NCBI RefSeq assembly: GCF_001426585.1
Contig: NZ_LMEI01000011.1
Location: 122,240 to 186,239 of the forward strand
Direction of reading: 5' to 3'
DNA: 64,000 nucleotides
Origin: Streptomyces sp. Root431
GTDB lineage: Bacteria > Actinomycetota > Actinomycetes > Streptomycetales > Streptomycetaceae
Part shown: positions 27,903 to 35,986 of the stretch, piece after piece
Numbering within the stretch: position 1 is the first letter of the stretch
Layout: every line of letters starts with the position of its first letter
The notes under the pieces: model-generated
Told to the model about the DNA's origin: nothing
Seen by the model: the letters and a program-made list of their open reading frames with translations, nothing else
Databases searched by the model: none
Made by a program: the position numbers and the translations under genes

Positions 27903-27908
27903 GGTGGT

Positions 27909-28346
27909 TCAGCCCTTCTGCTTCCGGCGCCGTGCGGACGGCACCGTACGGCCGACGATCACAGTACGTCGCGCGGTGGCCCGCGGCACGTCCTCGCCGT
28001 CCCGGCCGCGGCCGAGCGCCTTGCGCACGCCGTAGCCGAACGCGGCCACCTTGACGAGCGGGCCGCCGAAGGTGGACGCGACGGTGGAGGAGAGCGCGGA
28101 CGCGTTGGAGGTGACTTCCTGGACGTCCGAGGCGATGGCGTCGACCCGGTCGAGCTGGGTCTGTGCGGAGCGCACGGTCGCGGAGGCGTCGGCGAGCAGG
28201 GGGACGGCCTGTTCGGTCACGTCCGCCACCAGCTTGGTGGTCGCCCTGAGCGTCTGCGCCAGCCTCACCAGCACCACGGCGAGGAAGGAGACCAGGATCG
28301 CCCAGAAGACGGCCACCAGGATCCCGGCAACCTCTCCACCGGTCAC
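27909..28346 (-). CDS. DUF948-type membrane protein
   Basis: Unknown function. About 145 residues: GTG start followed by TGGEVAG, one membrane helix (ILVAVFWAILVSFLAVVLVRL, about residues 8-28), then a helical, Ala/Val/Thr-rich region with periodic hydrophobics (TLRATTKLVADVTEQAVPLLADASATVRSAQTQL in pieces) that looks like a coiled coil, and a basic tail (RRRKQKG). This matches the general-stress/YtxG-like DUF948 layout. The GTG at 28346 replaces an extended in-frame start with unlikely composition (ATG-like at 28391). It is divergent from the STAND gene. Confidence 0.8.
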   Translation of the reverse strand: MTGGEVAGILVAVFWAILVSFLAVVLVRLAQTLRATTKLVADVTEQAVPLLADASATVRSAQTQLDRVDAIASDVQEVTSNASALSSTVASTFGGPLVKVAAFGYGVRKALGRGRDGEDVPRATARRTVIVGRTVPSARRRKQKG

Positions 28347-28512
28347 TCTGCACCGCTCTCTGCTGTCGTTCGCCCTTGGGGCCCTTGCCAAAAGTAGTCA
28401 CCCGACCCTATCGCGCCCGGGCTGTCCCGCCGTACCGCATTACCGCCCGCAGGAAGGGAGTTACGGAATCCGATTGTACGGAGCGCGTGCGGGTGAGTAC
28501 GCTCCGTGTCCC

Positions 28513-30789
28513 ATGCGACGGAGCAATCTCCCGGCGGAGCCGAACCGGTTCGTCGGACGGGCCGCCGAGCAGGCCGAACTGGCGCGACTCCTGGAGGAGT
28601 CGCGCCTCGTGACGGTGGTCGGGGTGGGTGGGGTCGGCAAGACGAGGCTCGCGCTGCGCACGGCCGCCGCGGCGCAGAAACGCTACGGCGACGAGGTGCG
28701 GCTCGCCGAGCTCGCGCCCCTGCGCGACCCGGATCTGGTGGACCACGCCCTGGTCGAGGCGCTGGGGCTGACCGACCACACGCTGAGGGGCCCGCGCGAG
28801 GTCCTCGTCGAGCATCTCGCGGAGCGCCGGCTCCTGCTGGTGCTCGACGGTTTCGAGCACCTGGTGGAGAGCTGTGCGCCGCTGGTACGGGAGCTGCTCG
28901 CCCACGCCCCGGGGCTGACCGTGCTCGCGACGGGCCGCCGCCCGCTGCGGGTGGCGGGCGAGGCCGTGTTCAGGCTGGCGCCGATGGACGAGGCGGACGC
29001 GGTGACGCTCCTCGCCGAACGGGCGGCGGAGGCGGGCGCTCCGGTCGTCCCCGTGCCCGTGCAGGGCGCGTCCGTACGCGACCCCCTCGTACGCACCTCC
29101 TCCGTACGCACCTCGTCCGTGCACGGCTCCTCCCGGCACGATGCCGTCCACGGCACGCCTCCCCACGATCCCGTGCGCGAGCTCTGCCGTCGGCTCGACG
29201 GCATCCCGCTCGCCCTCGAACTGGCGGCCTGCCGGCTGCCCCTCCTCTCCGTCGAACAGATGCTGTCCCGTCTCGACGACCGCTTCCGGCTGCTCACGCT
29301 CGGCGAGCGCGGGGCGCTCCCCCGCCATCAGACCCTCCGCACGGCGATCGGCTGGAGCCACGAGCTGTGCACTCCGGAGGAGCGGCTGCTGTGGGCGCGG
29401 CTCTCCGTCTTCGCCGGCCCGTTCGACCTGGAGGCCGTGGAGTACGTGTGCGGCGGCCCCGAGCTGCCGCAGGACCGGATCCTGGACCTGCTCGGGGGGC
29501 TGCTCGCGCAGTCGCTCGTGGCGCGGGAGGACACGCCCGCAGGGCCGGGCTACCGGATCCTGGACACGGTCGCGGCGTACGGGGCGGAGTGGCTGGCCGC
29601 GCTCGGCGACACGGAGCGGCTGCGCCGGAGGCACCGCGACTGGTACATGGGGCTCGCGACCTGGTGCGAGCTGGAGTGGTTCAGCCCCCGACAGGCGGAG
29701 GTCGCGGCGCGGACGGACGCGGCGCTGCCGAACCTCCGGGCGGCCCTCGACCTGTGCCTCGAACTGCCGGAGGACGCGCATCTCGCCCAGCACCTGGCGG
29801 GCACGCTCTGGTTCGCCTGGGTGGGCTGCGGGCGACTCTCTGAGGGCCGGCACTGGCTGGAGCGGGCGCTCGCGCTGGAGTCCGGGCACGAGGAGGCCCG
29901 GCTGAAGGCGCTGTGGGTGCTCGGCTACGTGACGATCCTGCAAGGCGACGGTACGGCGGCGGTGGCGGCGCTCCACGAGTGCGGGGAGCAGGCCCGGGCC
30001 TCCCGTAACGCGCTGGCGGAGGCGTACGCGACGCACCGCATGGGCTGCCTGGCGCTGCTCTCGGACGACATCCCGCGGGCGGAGGAGCTGATCGGGCGGG
30101 CCCTGGAGTCGTACCGGGAACTCGGCGAACTGAACAGCAACGTGCTGATGGGGCAGGTCGAGCTGGCGATGGCGCGGGCCTTCGGGGGCGATCTGGAGGG
30201 GGCGGCCGCGATCTGCCGCGAGGTGCGGGAGGTCTGCGAGGAGCGCGGGGAGCGCTGGACCCGGGCGTACGCCCTCTACGTGCTCGCGTTCTCGGCGTGG
30301 ACCCGGGGCGCGTACGAGGAGGCGCGGGAGCTGCTCGACGAGTGCGTGATGATCAACCACGCCTTCCGCGACCTGGTCGGGCTCGTCCTCGCGATCGAGC
30401 TGCTCGCCCTGGTGACGGTGTCCGAGGGCGATCCGGTGGAGGCGGCGGTGCTCCAGGGCGCGACGGTGCCGGTCTGGGACGCCGTCGGGATCCAGCTGTT
30501 CGGCTCGACCTCGTTCGACGCCCCCCGGGTGCTGTGCGAGCAGCAGGCGGGCGCGGCGCTGGGAGCCGAGGCGTACGCCTCGGCGTTCCGTGAGGGCCGG
30601 GGACTGTCCTTGGACGCGGCGGTGGAGCGGGCGCTCGCGACGCGCCGGGATCCGGCCGTGGGCGGCCCGCCGGGGACGGCCGGGCATGAGGCCCCGCGCC
30701 CCTTCCGTACGGCCAGGTCGGAGGCGGTCCGGGGAACGCGGAAGCCCGCCGGCTCCCCCACCGGTAAGGGTGGGGAAGCGGCGGGCTGA
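28513..30789 (+). CDS. STAND-family ATPase/TPR-like protein lacking a DNA-binding domain
   Basis: The 758-residue protein resembles the ATPase and helical-repeat part of AfsR/LuxR-type large regulators. It begins NLPAEPNRFVGRAAE, has Walker A GVGGVGKT (37-44), a Walker-B-like LLLVLDGFEHL near 110, the RRLDGIPLALELAACRL region typical of NB-ARC/STAND ATPases near 235, a winged-helix-like RHQTLRTAIGWSHELCTPEERLLWARLSVF segment near 275, then a helical-repeat region to about 700. The C-terminus has FREGRGLSLDAAVERAL, common in this family, but no helix-turn-helix follows. Residues 192-206 are a small tandem repeat. The ATG at 28513 has only a weak ribosome-binding site. Role and signal unknown. 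Confidence 0.85.
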   Translation: MRRSNLPAEPNRFVGRAAEQAELARLLEESRLVTVVGVGGVGKTRLALRTAAAAQKRYGDEVRLAELAPLRDPDLVDHALVEALGLTDHTLRGPREVLVEHLAERRLLLVLDGFEHLVESCAPLVRELLAHAPGLTVLATGRRPLRVAGEAVFRLAPMDEADAVTLLAERAAEAGAPVVPVPVQGASVRDPLVRTSSVRTSSVHGSSRHDAVHGTPPHDPVRELCRRLDGIPLALELAACRLPLLSVEQMLSRLDDRFRLLTLGERGALPRHQTLRTAIGWSHELCTPEERLLWARLSVFAGPFDLEAVEYVCGGPELPQDRILDLLGGLLAQSLVAREDTPAGPGYRILDTVAAYGAEWLAALGDTERLRRRHRDWYMGLATWCELEWFSPRQAEVAARTDAALPNLRAALDLCLELPEDAHLAQHLAGTLWFAWVGCGRLSEGRHWLERALALESGHEEARLKALWVLGYVTILQGDGTAAVAALHECGEQARASRNALAEAYATHRMGCLALLSDDIPRAEELIGRALESYRELGELNSNVLMGQVELAMARAFGGDLEGAAAICREVREVCEERGERWTRAYALYVLAFSAWTRGAYEEARELLDECVMINHAFRDLVGLVLAIELLALVTVSEGDPVEAAVLQGATVPVWDAVGIQLFGSTSFDAPRVLCEQQAGAALGAEAYASAFREGRGLSLDAAVERALATRRDPAVGGPPGTAGHEAPRPFRTARSEAVRGTRKPAGSPTGKGGEAAG
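29086..29130 (+). repeat. Three 15-base tandem repeats inside the STAND gene
   Basis: Units at 29086-29100, 29101-29115 and 29116-29130, in frame, encoding LVRTS-SVRTS-SVHGS. The first two differ at few positions (both contain CGTACGCACCTC). They lie in a poorly conserved linker between the ATPase core and the GIPLALELA segment, so copy-number change would be tolerated. Confidence 0.7.
30743..30787. terminator. Terminator overlapping the end of the STAND gene
   Basis: A hairpin with a 9-bp outer stem (AGCCCGCCG, 30743-30751 with 30779-30787) and a 7-bp inner stem (CCCCACC, 30756-30762 with 30769-30775) that includes the last codons of the gene. It lies between this gene and the convergent rpsD and can end transcription in either direction. 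Confidence 0.65.
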
Positions 30790-30838
30790 ACACCGCGGAG
30801 GTGGTACTACGTCCCCCGGCTTCCGCCGGAGGCCCGGA

Positions 30839-31453
30839 TCAGCGGGCGTAGTACTCGACGACCAGCTGCTCGTCGCAGATGACCGGGATTTCCTTGCGGT
30901 TCGGGTCGCGGTCGAGGCGGAAGGCCAGGGCCTTCAGGTTGACCTGCAGGTAGCGCGGGGTCTCACCGTCGGCGGCGAAGCCACCCTCACGGGCGACCTC
31001 GAACAGCGGCTTGGTGCGGCTGCGCTCGCGGACCATCACGACGTCGTCGGGACGGACGCGGAACGACGGCTTGTCGACCTTGCCACCGTTGACCTGGATG
31101 TGGCCGTGGACGACCATCTGGCGGGCCTGGTAGATGGTGCGGGCGATGCCCGAACGCAGGACCAGGGCGTCGAGGCGACGCTCGAGCTCGACGACCAGCG
31201 CCTCGCCCGTCTTGCCTTCGGCCTTCTTGGCGCGGTCGTAGGCGCGCGCCATCTGGCGCTCGCTGATGTCGTACTGGGCGCGCAGACGCTGCTTCTCGAG
31301 CAGACGGACCTTGTAGTCCGAGTTCTGCTTGCGGCCACGGCCGTGCTCGCCCGGCGGGTAGGGGCGGGCCTCGAAGTACTTGACAGCCTTCGGGGTCAGC
31401 GCGATGCCGAGGGCACGCGACTTCTTGACCTTGGGACGGGACTGGTTCGGCAT
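30839..31453 (-). CDS. rpsD: 30S ribosomal protein S4
   Basis: S4 is a primary 16S rRNA-binding protein of the small subunit and often represses its own mRNA. The 204-residue protein has the S4 N-terminal domain (RPKVKKSRALGIALTPKAVKYFEARPYPPGEHGRGRK region) and the S4 RNA-binding domain with LERRLDALVLRSGIARTIYQARQMVVHGHIQVNGGKV (about residues 87-123). It lacks the N-terminal zinc-binding cysteines, i.e. it is the zinc-independent form. ATG at 31453 is preceded by GAGAGG. It stands alone, outside the alpha operon, as is usual in Streptomyces. Confidence 0.97.
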   Translation of the reverse strand: MPNQSRPKVKKSRALGIALTPKAVKYFEARPYPPGEHGRGRKQNSDYKVRLLEKQRLRAQYDISERQMARAYDRAKKAEGKTGEALVVELERRLDALVLRSGIARTIYQARQMVVHGHIQVNGGKVDKPSFRVRPDDVVMVRERSRTKPLFEVAREGGFAADGETPRYLQVNLKALAFRLDRDPNRKEIPVICDEQLVVEYYAR

Positions 31454-31769
31454 GAACCAACCTCTCTACGTTGTACGAAACGGCTTCACCAGGGTTAGGG
31501 GAGGTCGCATCCGCAGCCGGGAAACCCGCCTGGTCCGTACGGGACGGACCTGCCGGGCAGCCGCTCCCAGGTCTGGGCACATACGTGCAGCACGCGAACG
31601 ACCCACCGCCGCTCCCGGGATCCGGGTGGTGGTGGGTTGCCCGCGACACCTTCGAAGGTGCGCGACGCTCCTGGAAACCCCGCCCGAGGGCCGGGTCTCC
31701 GGCTGACTGTCCCGTTCTGGTGGTGCCGACCGGAGCCGGACACGGGACGCAGCAATCCCGACCAGTGTA
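31454..31769 (-). promoter_or_regulatory. Long rpsD leader region with candidate promoter
   Basis: The 355-base gap 31454-31808 has no gene. On the minus strand a TACACT -10 (31764-31769) lies about 310 bases before the rpsD ATG; the matching -35 is weak. The leader would contain self-complementary segments, for example CACCTTCGAAGGTG (31647-31660) and paired CCACC/GGTGG blocks around 31600-31635. A long structured leader suits feedback control by S4, but I cannot show an S4 binding site. Confidence 0.35.
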
Positions 31770-31808
31770 CCGGGTCCCCGGGCCGCCCTCGCACGGGGTG
31801 CCCCGGCC

Positions 31809-32501
31809 TCAGCGGCAGGTGTCCAGGAGCTCCCGGACGGCGTCCTTCTCGGGCGGGGAGACCGTCAGTCCGTACTTCGTCTTGATCCCCGTCCAGCGCC
31901 GGCCGTACTCGCACCAGTACGCCGTGCGGGGAGGCTTCCACTTGTCCGGGGTCTTGCTGCTCTTCTTCTGGTTCGTCCGCTTGTCGGTGGCGAGCAGGAC
32001 GTCCAGGTCGTTGGCGAACGTCAGCCGCCGGGCGGGCGTCCAGGCCCAGGCGCCCGCCCGCCACGCCGCGCCGAGGGCGACGACGTGGTCGGTCTGGATC
32101 TGGGAGGCCTTGCGGTAGGAGTACGGCAGCTCCTTGCCGGTGTACGGGTCGTGCAGGACCCCCGAGAGGACGACGCACGGGTTCCGGTCGCCGAGCCGGA
32201 GCTCCGAGAGGTCCCGGCGCAGCACGTCGTCCCTGGTGTCGCAGCCGTTGCGCCCGCCGGGGGCGTCGGTCTCGTCGGACCAGCCGTCCCCGAACTCGGA
32301 GCGCTCGTACGTCTGCCAGTTCTCGCCCCAGGCCACCTTCAGCGCGGCGAGCTGTGTCCTGGCCCGCTCGGCCGTCGGCGGGAAGGCGGCGCCGACGAGG
32401 GGGACGGCGGAGCGGCCGGCCGGCGCGCTCTCCCGCGCCCGGGTGGGCGAGCACCCGGCGACGGCCGCGACCAGGACCAGGACGCCGACGGTACGGATCA
32501 T
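31809..32501 (-). CDS. Secreted lipoprotein with HNH/DUF1524-type nuclease domain
   Basis: The 230-residue protein has a lipoprotein signal (VLVLVAAVAGC, lipobox Cys17). The mature part contains a DUF1524/GmrSD-like HNH signature: QTDHVVALGAAWRAGAW (Asp138-His139), TFANDLDVLLATDKRTNQKKS (Asn164, Asn177) and PDKWKPP, followed by WCEYGRRWTGIKTKYGL. Four cysteines (87, 109, 197, 229) suggest disulfides outside the cell. Such HNH-family proteins are common in Streptomyces and likely cut extracellular nucleic acids; the substrate is unproven. The gene is divergent to nothing: rarA lies upstream and rpsD downstream on the same strand. Confidence 0.85.
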   Translation of the reverse strand: MIRTVGVLVLVAAVAGCSPTRARESAPAGRSAVPLVGAAFPPTAERARTQLAALKVAWGENWQTYERSEFGDGWSDETDAPGGRNGCDTRDDVLRRDLSELRLGDRNPCVVLSGVLHDPYTGKELPYSYRKASQIQTDHVVALGAAWRAGAWAWTPARRLTFANDLDVLLATDKRTNQKKSSKTPDKWKPPRTAYWCEYGRRWTGIKTKYGLTVSPPEKDAVRELLDTCR

Positions 32502-32534
32502 GGGGCGAGCGTAAGCAGCGTGAACGGCGGGGTG

Positions 32535-33893
32535 CTACTCGTCGCTCTTCAGCCGGGCCCGCACGCGCTCCACGACGTCCGCGTAGCGCGCCTCCGCGCC
32601 GTAGCGCGTGGGCTCGTAGTACCGGCGGCCGTGGATCGCGTCCGGCGCGTACTGCTGGGCCGCGATGCCGCCCGGGACGTCGTGCGGGTAGACGTACCCC
32701 TGGGCGTGGCCGAGCTTGGCGGCGCCCTTGTAGTGGCCGTCGCGCAGGTGCGGCGGGACCGAGCCCGCGAGGCCGTTCCGCACGTCGGCGAGGGCGGCGG
32801 AGATCGCGGTCGTCGCCGTGTTCGACTTCGGGGCCAGGGCCAGGGCGATCGTGGCGTGGCTCAGGGTGAGCGCGGCCTCCGGGAAGCCGATCATGGCCAC
32901 GGCCTGCGCGGCGGCGACGGCGATCGGCAGCGCGTTCGGATCGGCGAGGCCGATGTCCTCGCTCGCCGAGATCATGAGCCGCCGGGCGATGAAGCGCGGG
33001 TCCTCCCCCGCCTCGATCATGCGCGCCAGGTAGTGCAGGGCCGCGTCCACGTCCGAGCCGCGGATCGACTTGATGAGCGCGCTGGCCACGTCGTAGTGCT
33101 GGTCGCCGTCCTTGTCGTACTTCACGGCCGCGCGGTCGACGGTCTCCTCGACCGTCTGGAGCGTGATCTCCGGCTCGCGCTTGGCGAGGGCGGCGCCGGC
33201 GGCCGCCTCCAGGGCGGTCAGGGCGCGCCGGGCGTCGCCGCCGGCGACCCGGAGGAGGTGGGCCTCGGCGTCCTCCGGCAGGGTCACGGCCCCGCCGAGC
33301 CCCCGCTCGTCGGTGAGCGCGCGGGCGAGGAGGCCGCGCAGGTCGTCGTCGGTGAGCGGCTCCAGGGTGAGGAGCAGCGAGCGCGAGAGGAGCGGGGAGA
33401 TCACCGAGAAGTAGGGGTTCTCGGTGGTGGCGGCGATGAGCGTCACCCAGCGGTTCTCCACGGCGGGCAGGAGCGAGTCCTGCTGGGCCTTGGAGAAGCG
33501 GTGGATCTCGTCGAGGAAGAGGACGGTCTCCTTGCCGTAGCCGCCGGCCGCGCGGCGGGCGCCGTCGATGACGGCCCGGACCTCCTTGACGCCCGCGGTG
33601 ATCGCGGACAGCTCCACGAACCGCTTGTCGGTCGCCTTCGAGACGACGTACGCGAGGGTGGTCTTGCCGATGCCCGGCGGGCCCCAGAGGATCACCGAGG
33701 AGGCGCCCGCAGGCCCGCCGTCGCCGTCCCCGACGAGTCGGCGCAGCGGCGATCCGGGCTTGAGCAGGTGCTGCTGGCCCACCACCTCGTCAAGGGTGCG
33801 CGGGCGCATCCGGACGGCCAGCGGGCTGCTGGACGGGTCCTTCTCCTGGCGGTCTTCGGCGGCTGCGGTAAAGAGGTCGGGCTCCACAGTCAT
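32535..33893 (-). CDS. rarA: Replication-associated recombination protein A (MgsA/RarA AAA+ ATPase)
   Basis: RarA acts at stalled replication forks. The 452-residue protein has an N-terminal RPRTLDEVVGQQHLL, Walker A GPPGIGKTT near residue 70, Walker B TVLFLDEIHRFSKAQQD near 120, sensor ATTENPYFSV near 155 and the family C-terminal domain (RGSDVDAALHYLARMIEAGEDP...IARRL; GHAQGYVYPHDVPGGIAAQQY). Length is normal. ATG at 33893. It is followed by the HNH lipoprotein gene 34 bases away. Confidence 0.94.
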   Translation of the reverse strand: MTVEPDLFTAAAEDRQEKDPSSSPLAVRMRPRTLDEVVGQQHLLKPGSPLRRLVGDGDGGPAGASSVILWGPPGIGKTTLAYVVSKATDKRFVELSAITAGVKEVRAVIDGARRAAGGYGKETVLFLDEIHRFSKAQQDSLLPAVENRWVTLIAATTENPYFSVISPLLSRSLLLTLEPLTDDDLRGLLARALTDERGLGGAVTLPEDAEAHLLRVAGGDARRALTALEAAAGAALAKREPEITLQTVEETVDRAAVKYDKDGDQHYDVASALIKSIRGSDVDAALHYLARMIEAGEDPRFIARRLMISASEDIGLADPNALPIAVAAAQAVAMIGFPEAALTLSHATIALALAPKSNTATTAISAALADVRNGLAGSVPPHLRDGHYKGAAKLGHAQGYVYPHDVPGGIAAQQYAPDAIHGRRYYEPTRYGAEARYADVVERVRARLKSDE

Positions 33894-33929
33894 GAAGCCT
33901 AGGTCACGCCACTGACAGCGCCGGCGCCG

Positions 33930-34556
33930 TCAGCTGGTCCAGAAGTCCCACCAGCGGGTCAGGATCAGCATCCCGATGATCCCGATGTGGAGGACGGGCA
34001 GGAGCCAGGTGAACTCGTCGAAGAAGGTCTTCAGGCCGCCGGGGGCGGGGATGACGCCGCGCCGGACGTTGTGCGAGGTCACGTACCAGAACATGACGAT
34101 GGTGGCGACCCAGGCCAGGCAGCACCACAGGCAGAGCGAGTTGATCTCGTACAGCGACTGGTACATGAGCCAGGTGCAGAAGCCGACGCCGAAGAGCGTG
34201 CCGGCGTTGAGGCCGAGCCAGTACCAGCGGCGGTAGCGGGCGCCCGCGAGCAGGCCCACGCCGATCGCGATGACCATCGCGTACGTGACGAGGCCGAGCA
34301 TCGGGTTCGGGAAGCCGAAGACCGCGGCCTGCTCGCTCTTCATGATGTTGCCGCAGGAGACGATCGGGTTGAGGCTGCAGCCCGGCGTGAAGTTCGGGTC
34401 CTCGAGGAGCTTGATCTTGTCGATCGTGATGACCCAGGAGGCGAGCAGTCCGGCCGCTCCGGTGATCACGAGGAGCCAGGAGAAGGCCCGGCTCGCCCCG
34501 ATCGTGCCGCCGCCGTCCCGGCCGGACGCGACCTCGTCCACCGCTGCCTTCGCCAT
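33930..34556 (-). CDS. Vitamin K epoxide reductase (VKOR)-family membrane protein
   Basis: Bacterial VKORs reoxidise DsbA-like proteins by passing electrons to menaquinone. The 208-residue protein has about five membrane helices and both cysteine pairs: the loop pair in CSLNPIVSCG (Cys60, Cys68) and the membrane CxxC in LCLWCC (Cys142, Cys145). ATG at 34556 is preceded by GAGGGA and matches the MAKAAVDE-type N-terminus; the longer in-frame extension is rejected. No DsbA-like partner lies next to it. It sits between hisS and rarA on the minus strand. Confidence 0.92.
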   Translation of the reverse strand: MAKAAVDEVASGRDGGGTIGASRAFSWLLVITGAAGLLASWVITIDKIKLLEDPNFTPGCSLNPIVSCGNIMKSEQAAVFGFPNPMLGLVTYAMVIAIGVGLLAGARYRRWYWLGLNAGTLFGVGFCTWLMYQSLYEINSLCLWCCLAWVATIVMFWYVTSHNVRRGVIPAPGGLKTFFDEFTWLLPVLHIGIIGMLILTRWWDFWTS

Positions 34557-34660
34557 GTCACCTGTTCCCTCGCTCGCGGGCCTTGTGGGCACGGTCATTC
34601 TGCCGTACGGGGCACGGTGACCACCGTTCGGTGGGGATAAGGACGGGGCCACGGGGACGC

Positions 34661-34699
34661 GGAGGGGCCCGGACCGCTTCCCGCGGCCCGGGCCCCTCC
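34661..34699 (-). terminator. Terminator after hisS
   Basis: A 12-bp perfect stem (GGAGGGGCCCGG, arms 34661-34672 and 34688-34699) with an inner CCGC/GCGG stem, 15 bases past the hisS stop. No U-run. Confidence 0.65.
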
Positions 34700-34713
34700 G
34701 TCCGTACGGTCCG

Positions 34714-35976
34714 TCAGACCAGCTTGGCGCGCACCGCGTCGAGCAGGGCGTCCACGGCGACGGCCTGCTGCTCGCCGGACTCCATGTCCTTGAGCTGGAC
34801 GACGCCCTCGGCGAGGTCGCGCTCACCGGCGACGACGGCGAGCCGGGCCCCGGAGCGGTTGGCGTCCTTCATCGCGCCCTTGAGGCCCTTGCCGCCGAAC
34901 GAGAAGTCCGCGGAGATGCCCTCCCGGCGCAGCTCGGTGACCTTGCCGAAGAGGATCCGGCGCGCCTCCTCGCCGATGGCCACGGCGAAGACGCTGGTGA
35001 CGGCGGGGAGGTCGAGCTCGATGCCCTCCGCCTCCAGGGCGAGGACCGTGCGGTCCACCCCGAGCGCCCAGCCGACGGACGGCAGCGCGGGGCCGCCGAT
35101 CATCTCGGAGAGGCCGTCGTAGCGACCGCCGCCGCCGACCGCCGACTGCGAGCCGAGGCCGCCGTGGACGAACTCGAAGGTCGTGCGGGTGTAGTAGTCC
35201 AGGCCGCGCACCAGCTTGGCGTCGTCCTCGAACTCCACGCCCGCCGCGGTGATCAGGGCGCGCACCTCCTCGTGGTACGCCTTGCACGCGTCGCAGAGGT
35301 AGTCGCCGAGCAGCGGGGCGCCGACGAGCTGCTTCTGCACGGACTCGCGCTTGTCGTCGAGGACGCGCAGCGGGTTGATCTCGGCGCGGCGCAGGGTCTC
35401 CTCGTCGAGGTCGAGCCCCCGCAGGAAGCCCTGGAGCGCCTCGCGGTAGACGGGACGGCACTCCTTGTCGCCCAGCGAGTTGAGCAGGATGCGGAAGTTC
35501 CGCAGCCCCAGGGACCGGTACGCCTGGTCGGCCAGGATGATCAGCTCGGCGTCGAGCGCCGGGTCCTCGGCGCCGATCGCCTCGGCACCGACCTGGGAGA
35601 AGTGGCGGTAGCGGCCCGCCTGGGCCCGCTCGTAGCGGTAGTACGAGCCGGAGTACCAGAGCTTGACCGGCAGGTTGCCCTGCTTGTGCAGGTTGGCCTG
35701 GAGGGCCGCACGCAGGACGGACGCGGTGCCCTCGGGGCGGAGGGCGAGGTGGTCGTTGCCCTTCGTGGTGAGGGTGTACATCTCCTTGGTCACGATGTCG
35801 GTGGACTCACCGACACCGCGGGAGAACAGCTCGACGTTCTCGAAACCGGGCGTCTCGATGTAGCCGTAGCCGGAGTTCCTCAGCGGCGTGGAGATCGCGT
35901 CCCGGACCGCCAGGAACGTGGCGGAGCGGGGCGGGATGAGGTCGTACGTGCCCTTGGGGGCCTGAAAGGTGCTCAC
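34714..35976 (-). CDS. hisS: Histidyl-tRNA synthetase
   Basis: Charges tRNA-His. The 420-residue class-II synthetase starts STFQAPKGTYDLIPP, has motif 1 region, motif 2 LWYSGSYYRYERAQAGRYRHFSQVGAE near residues 105-130, the histidine-binding GLDYYTRTTFEF near 260, and motif 3 WALGVDRTVLAL near 305, followed by an anticodon-binding domain. GTG at 35976 is chosen; the longer frame lacks homology. It follows the MBL hydrolase gene by 10 bases, probably cotranscribed. Confidence 0.96.
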   Translation of the reverse strand: MSTFQAPKGTYDLIPPRSATFLAVRDAISTPLRNSGYGYIETPGFENVELFSRGVGESTDIVTKEMYTLTTKGNDHLALRPEGTASVLRAALQANLHKQGNLPVKLWYSGSYYRYERAQAGRYRHFSQVGAEAIGAEDPALDAELIILADQAYRSLGLRNFRILLNSLGDKECRPVYREALQGFLRGLDLDEETLRRAEINPLRVLDDKRESVQKQLVGAPLLGDYLCDACKAYHEEVRALITAAGVEFEDDAKLVRGLDYYTRTTFEFVHGGLGSQSAVGGGGRYDGLSEMIGGPALPSVGWALGVDRTVLALEAEGIELDLPAVTSVFAVAIGEEARRILFGKVTELRREGISADFSFGGKGLKGAMKDANRSGARLAVVAGERDLAEGVVQLKDMESGEQQAVAVDALLDAVRAKLV

Positions 35977-35986
35977 GAAAGTCTCG

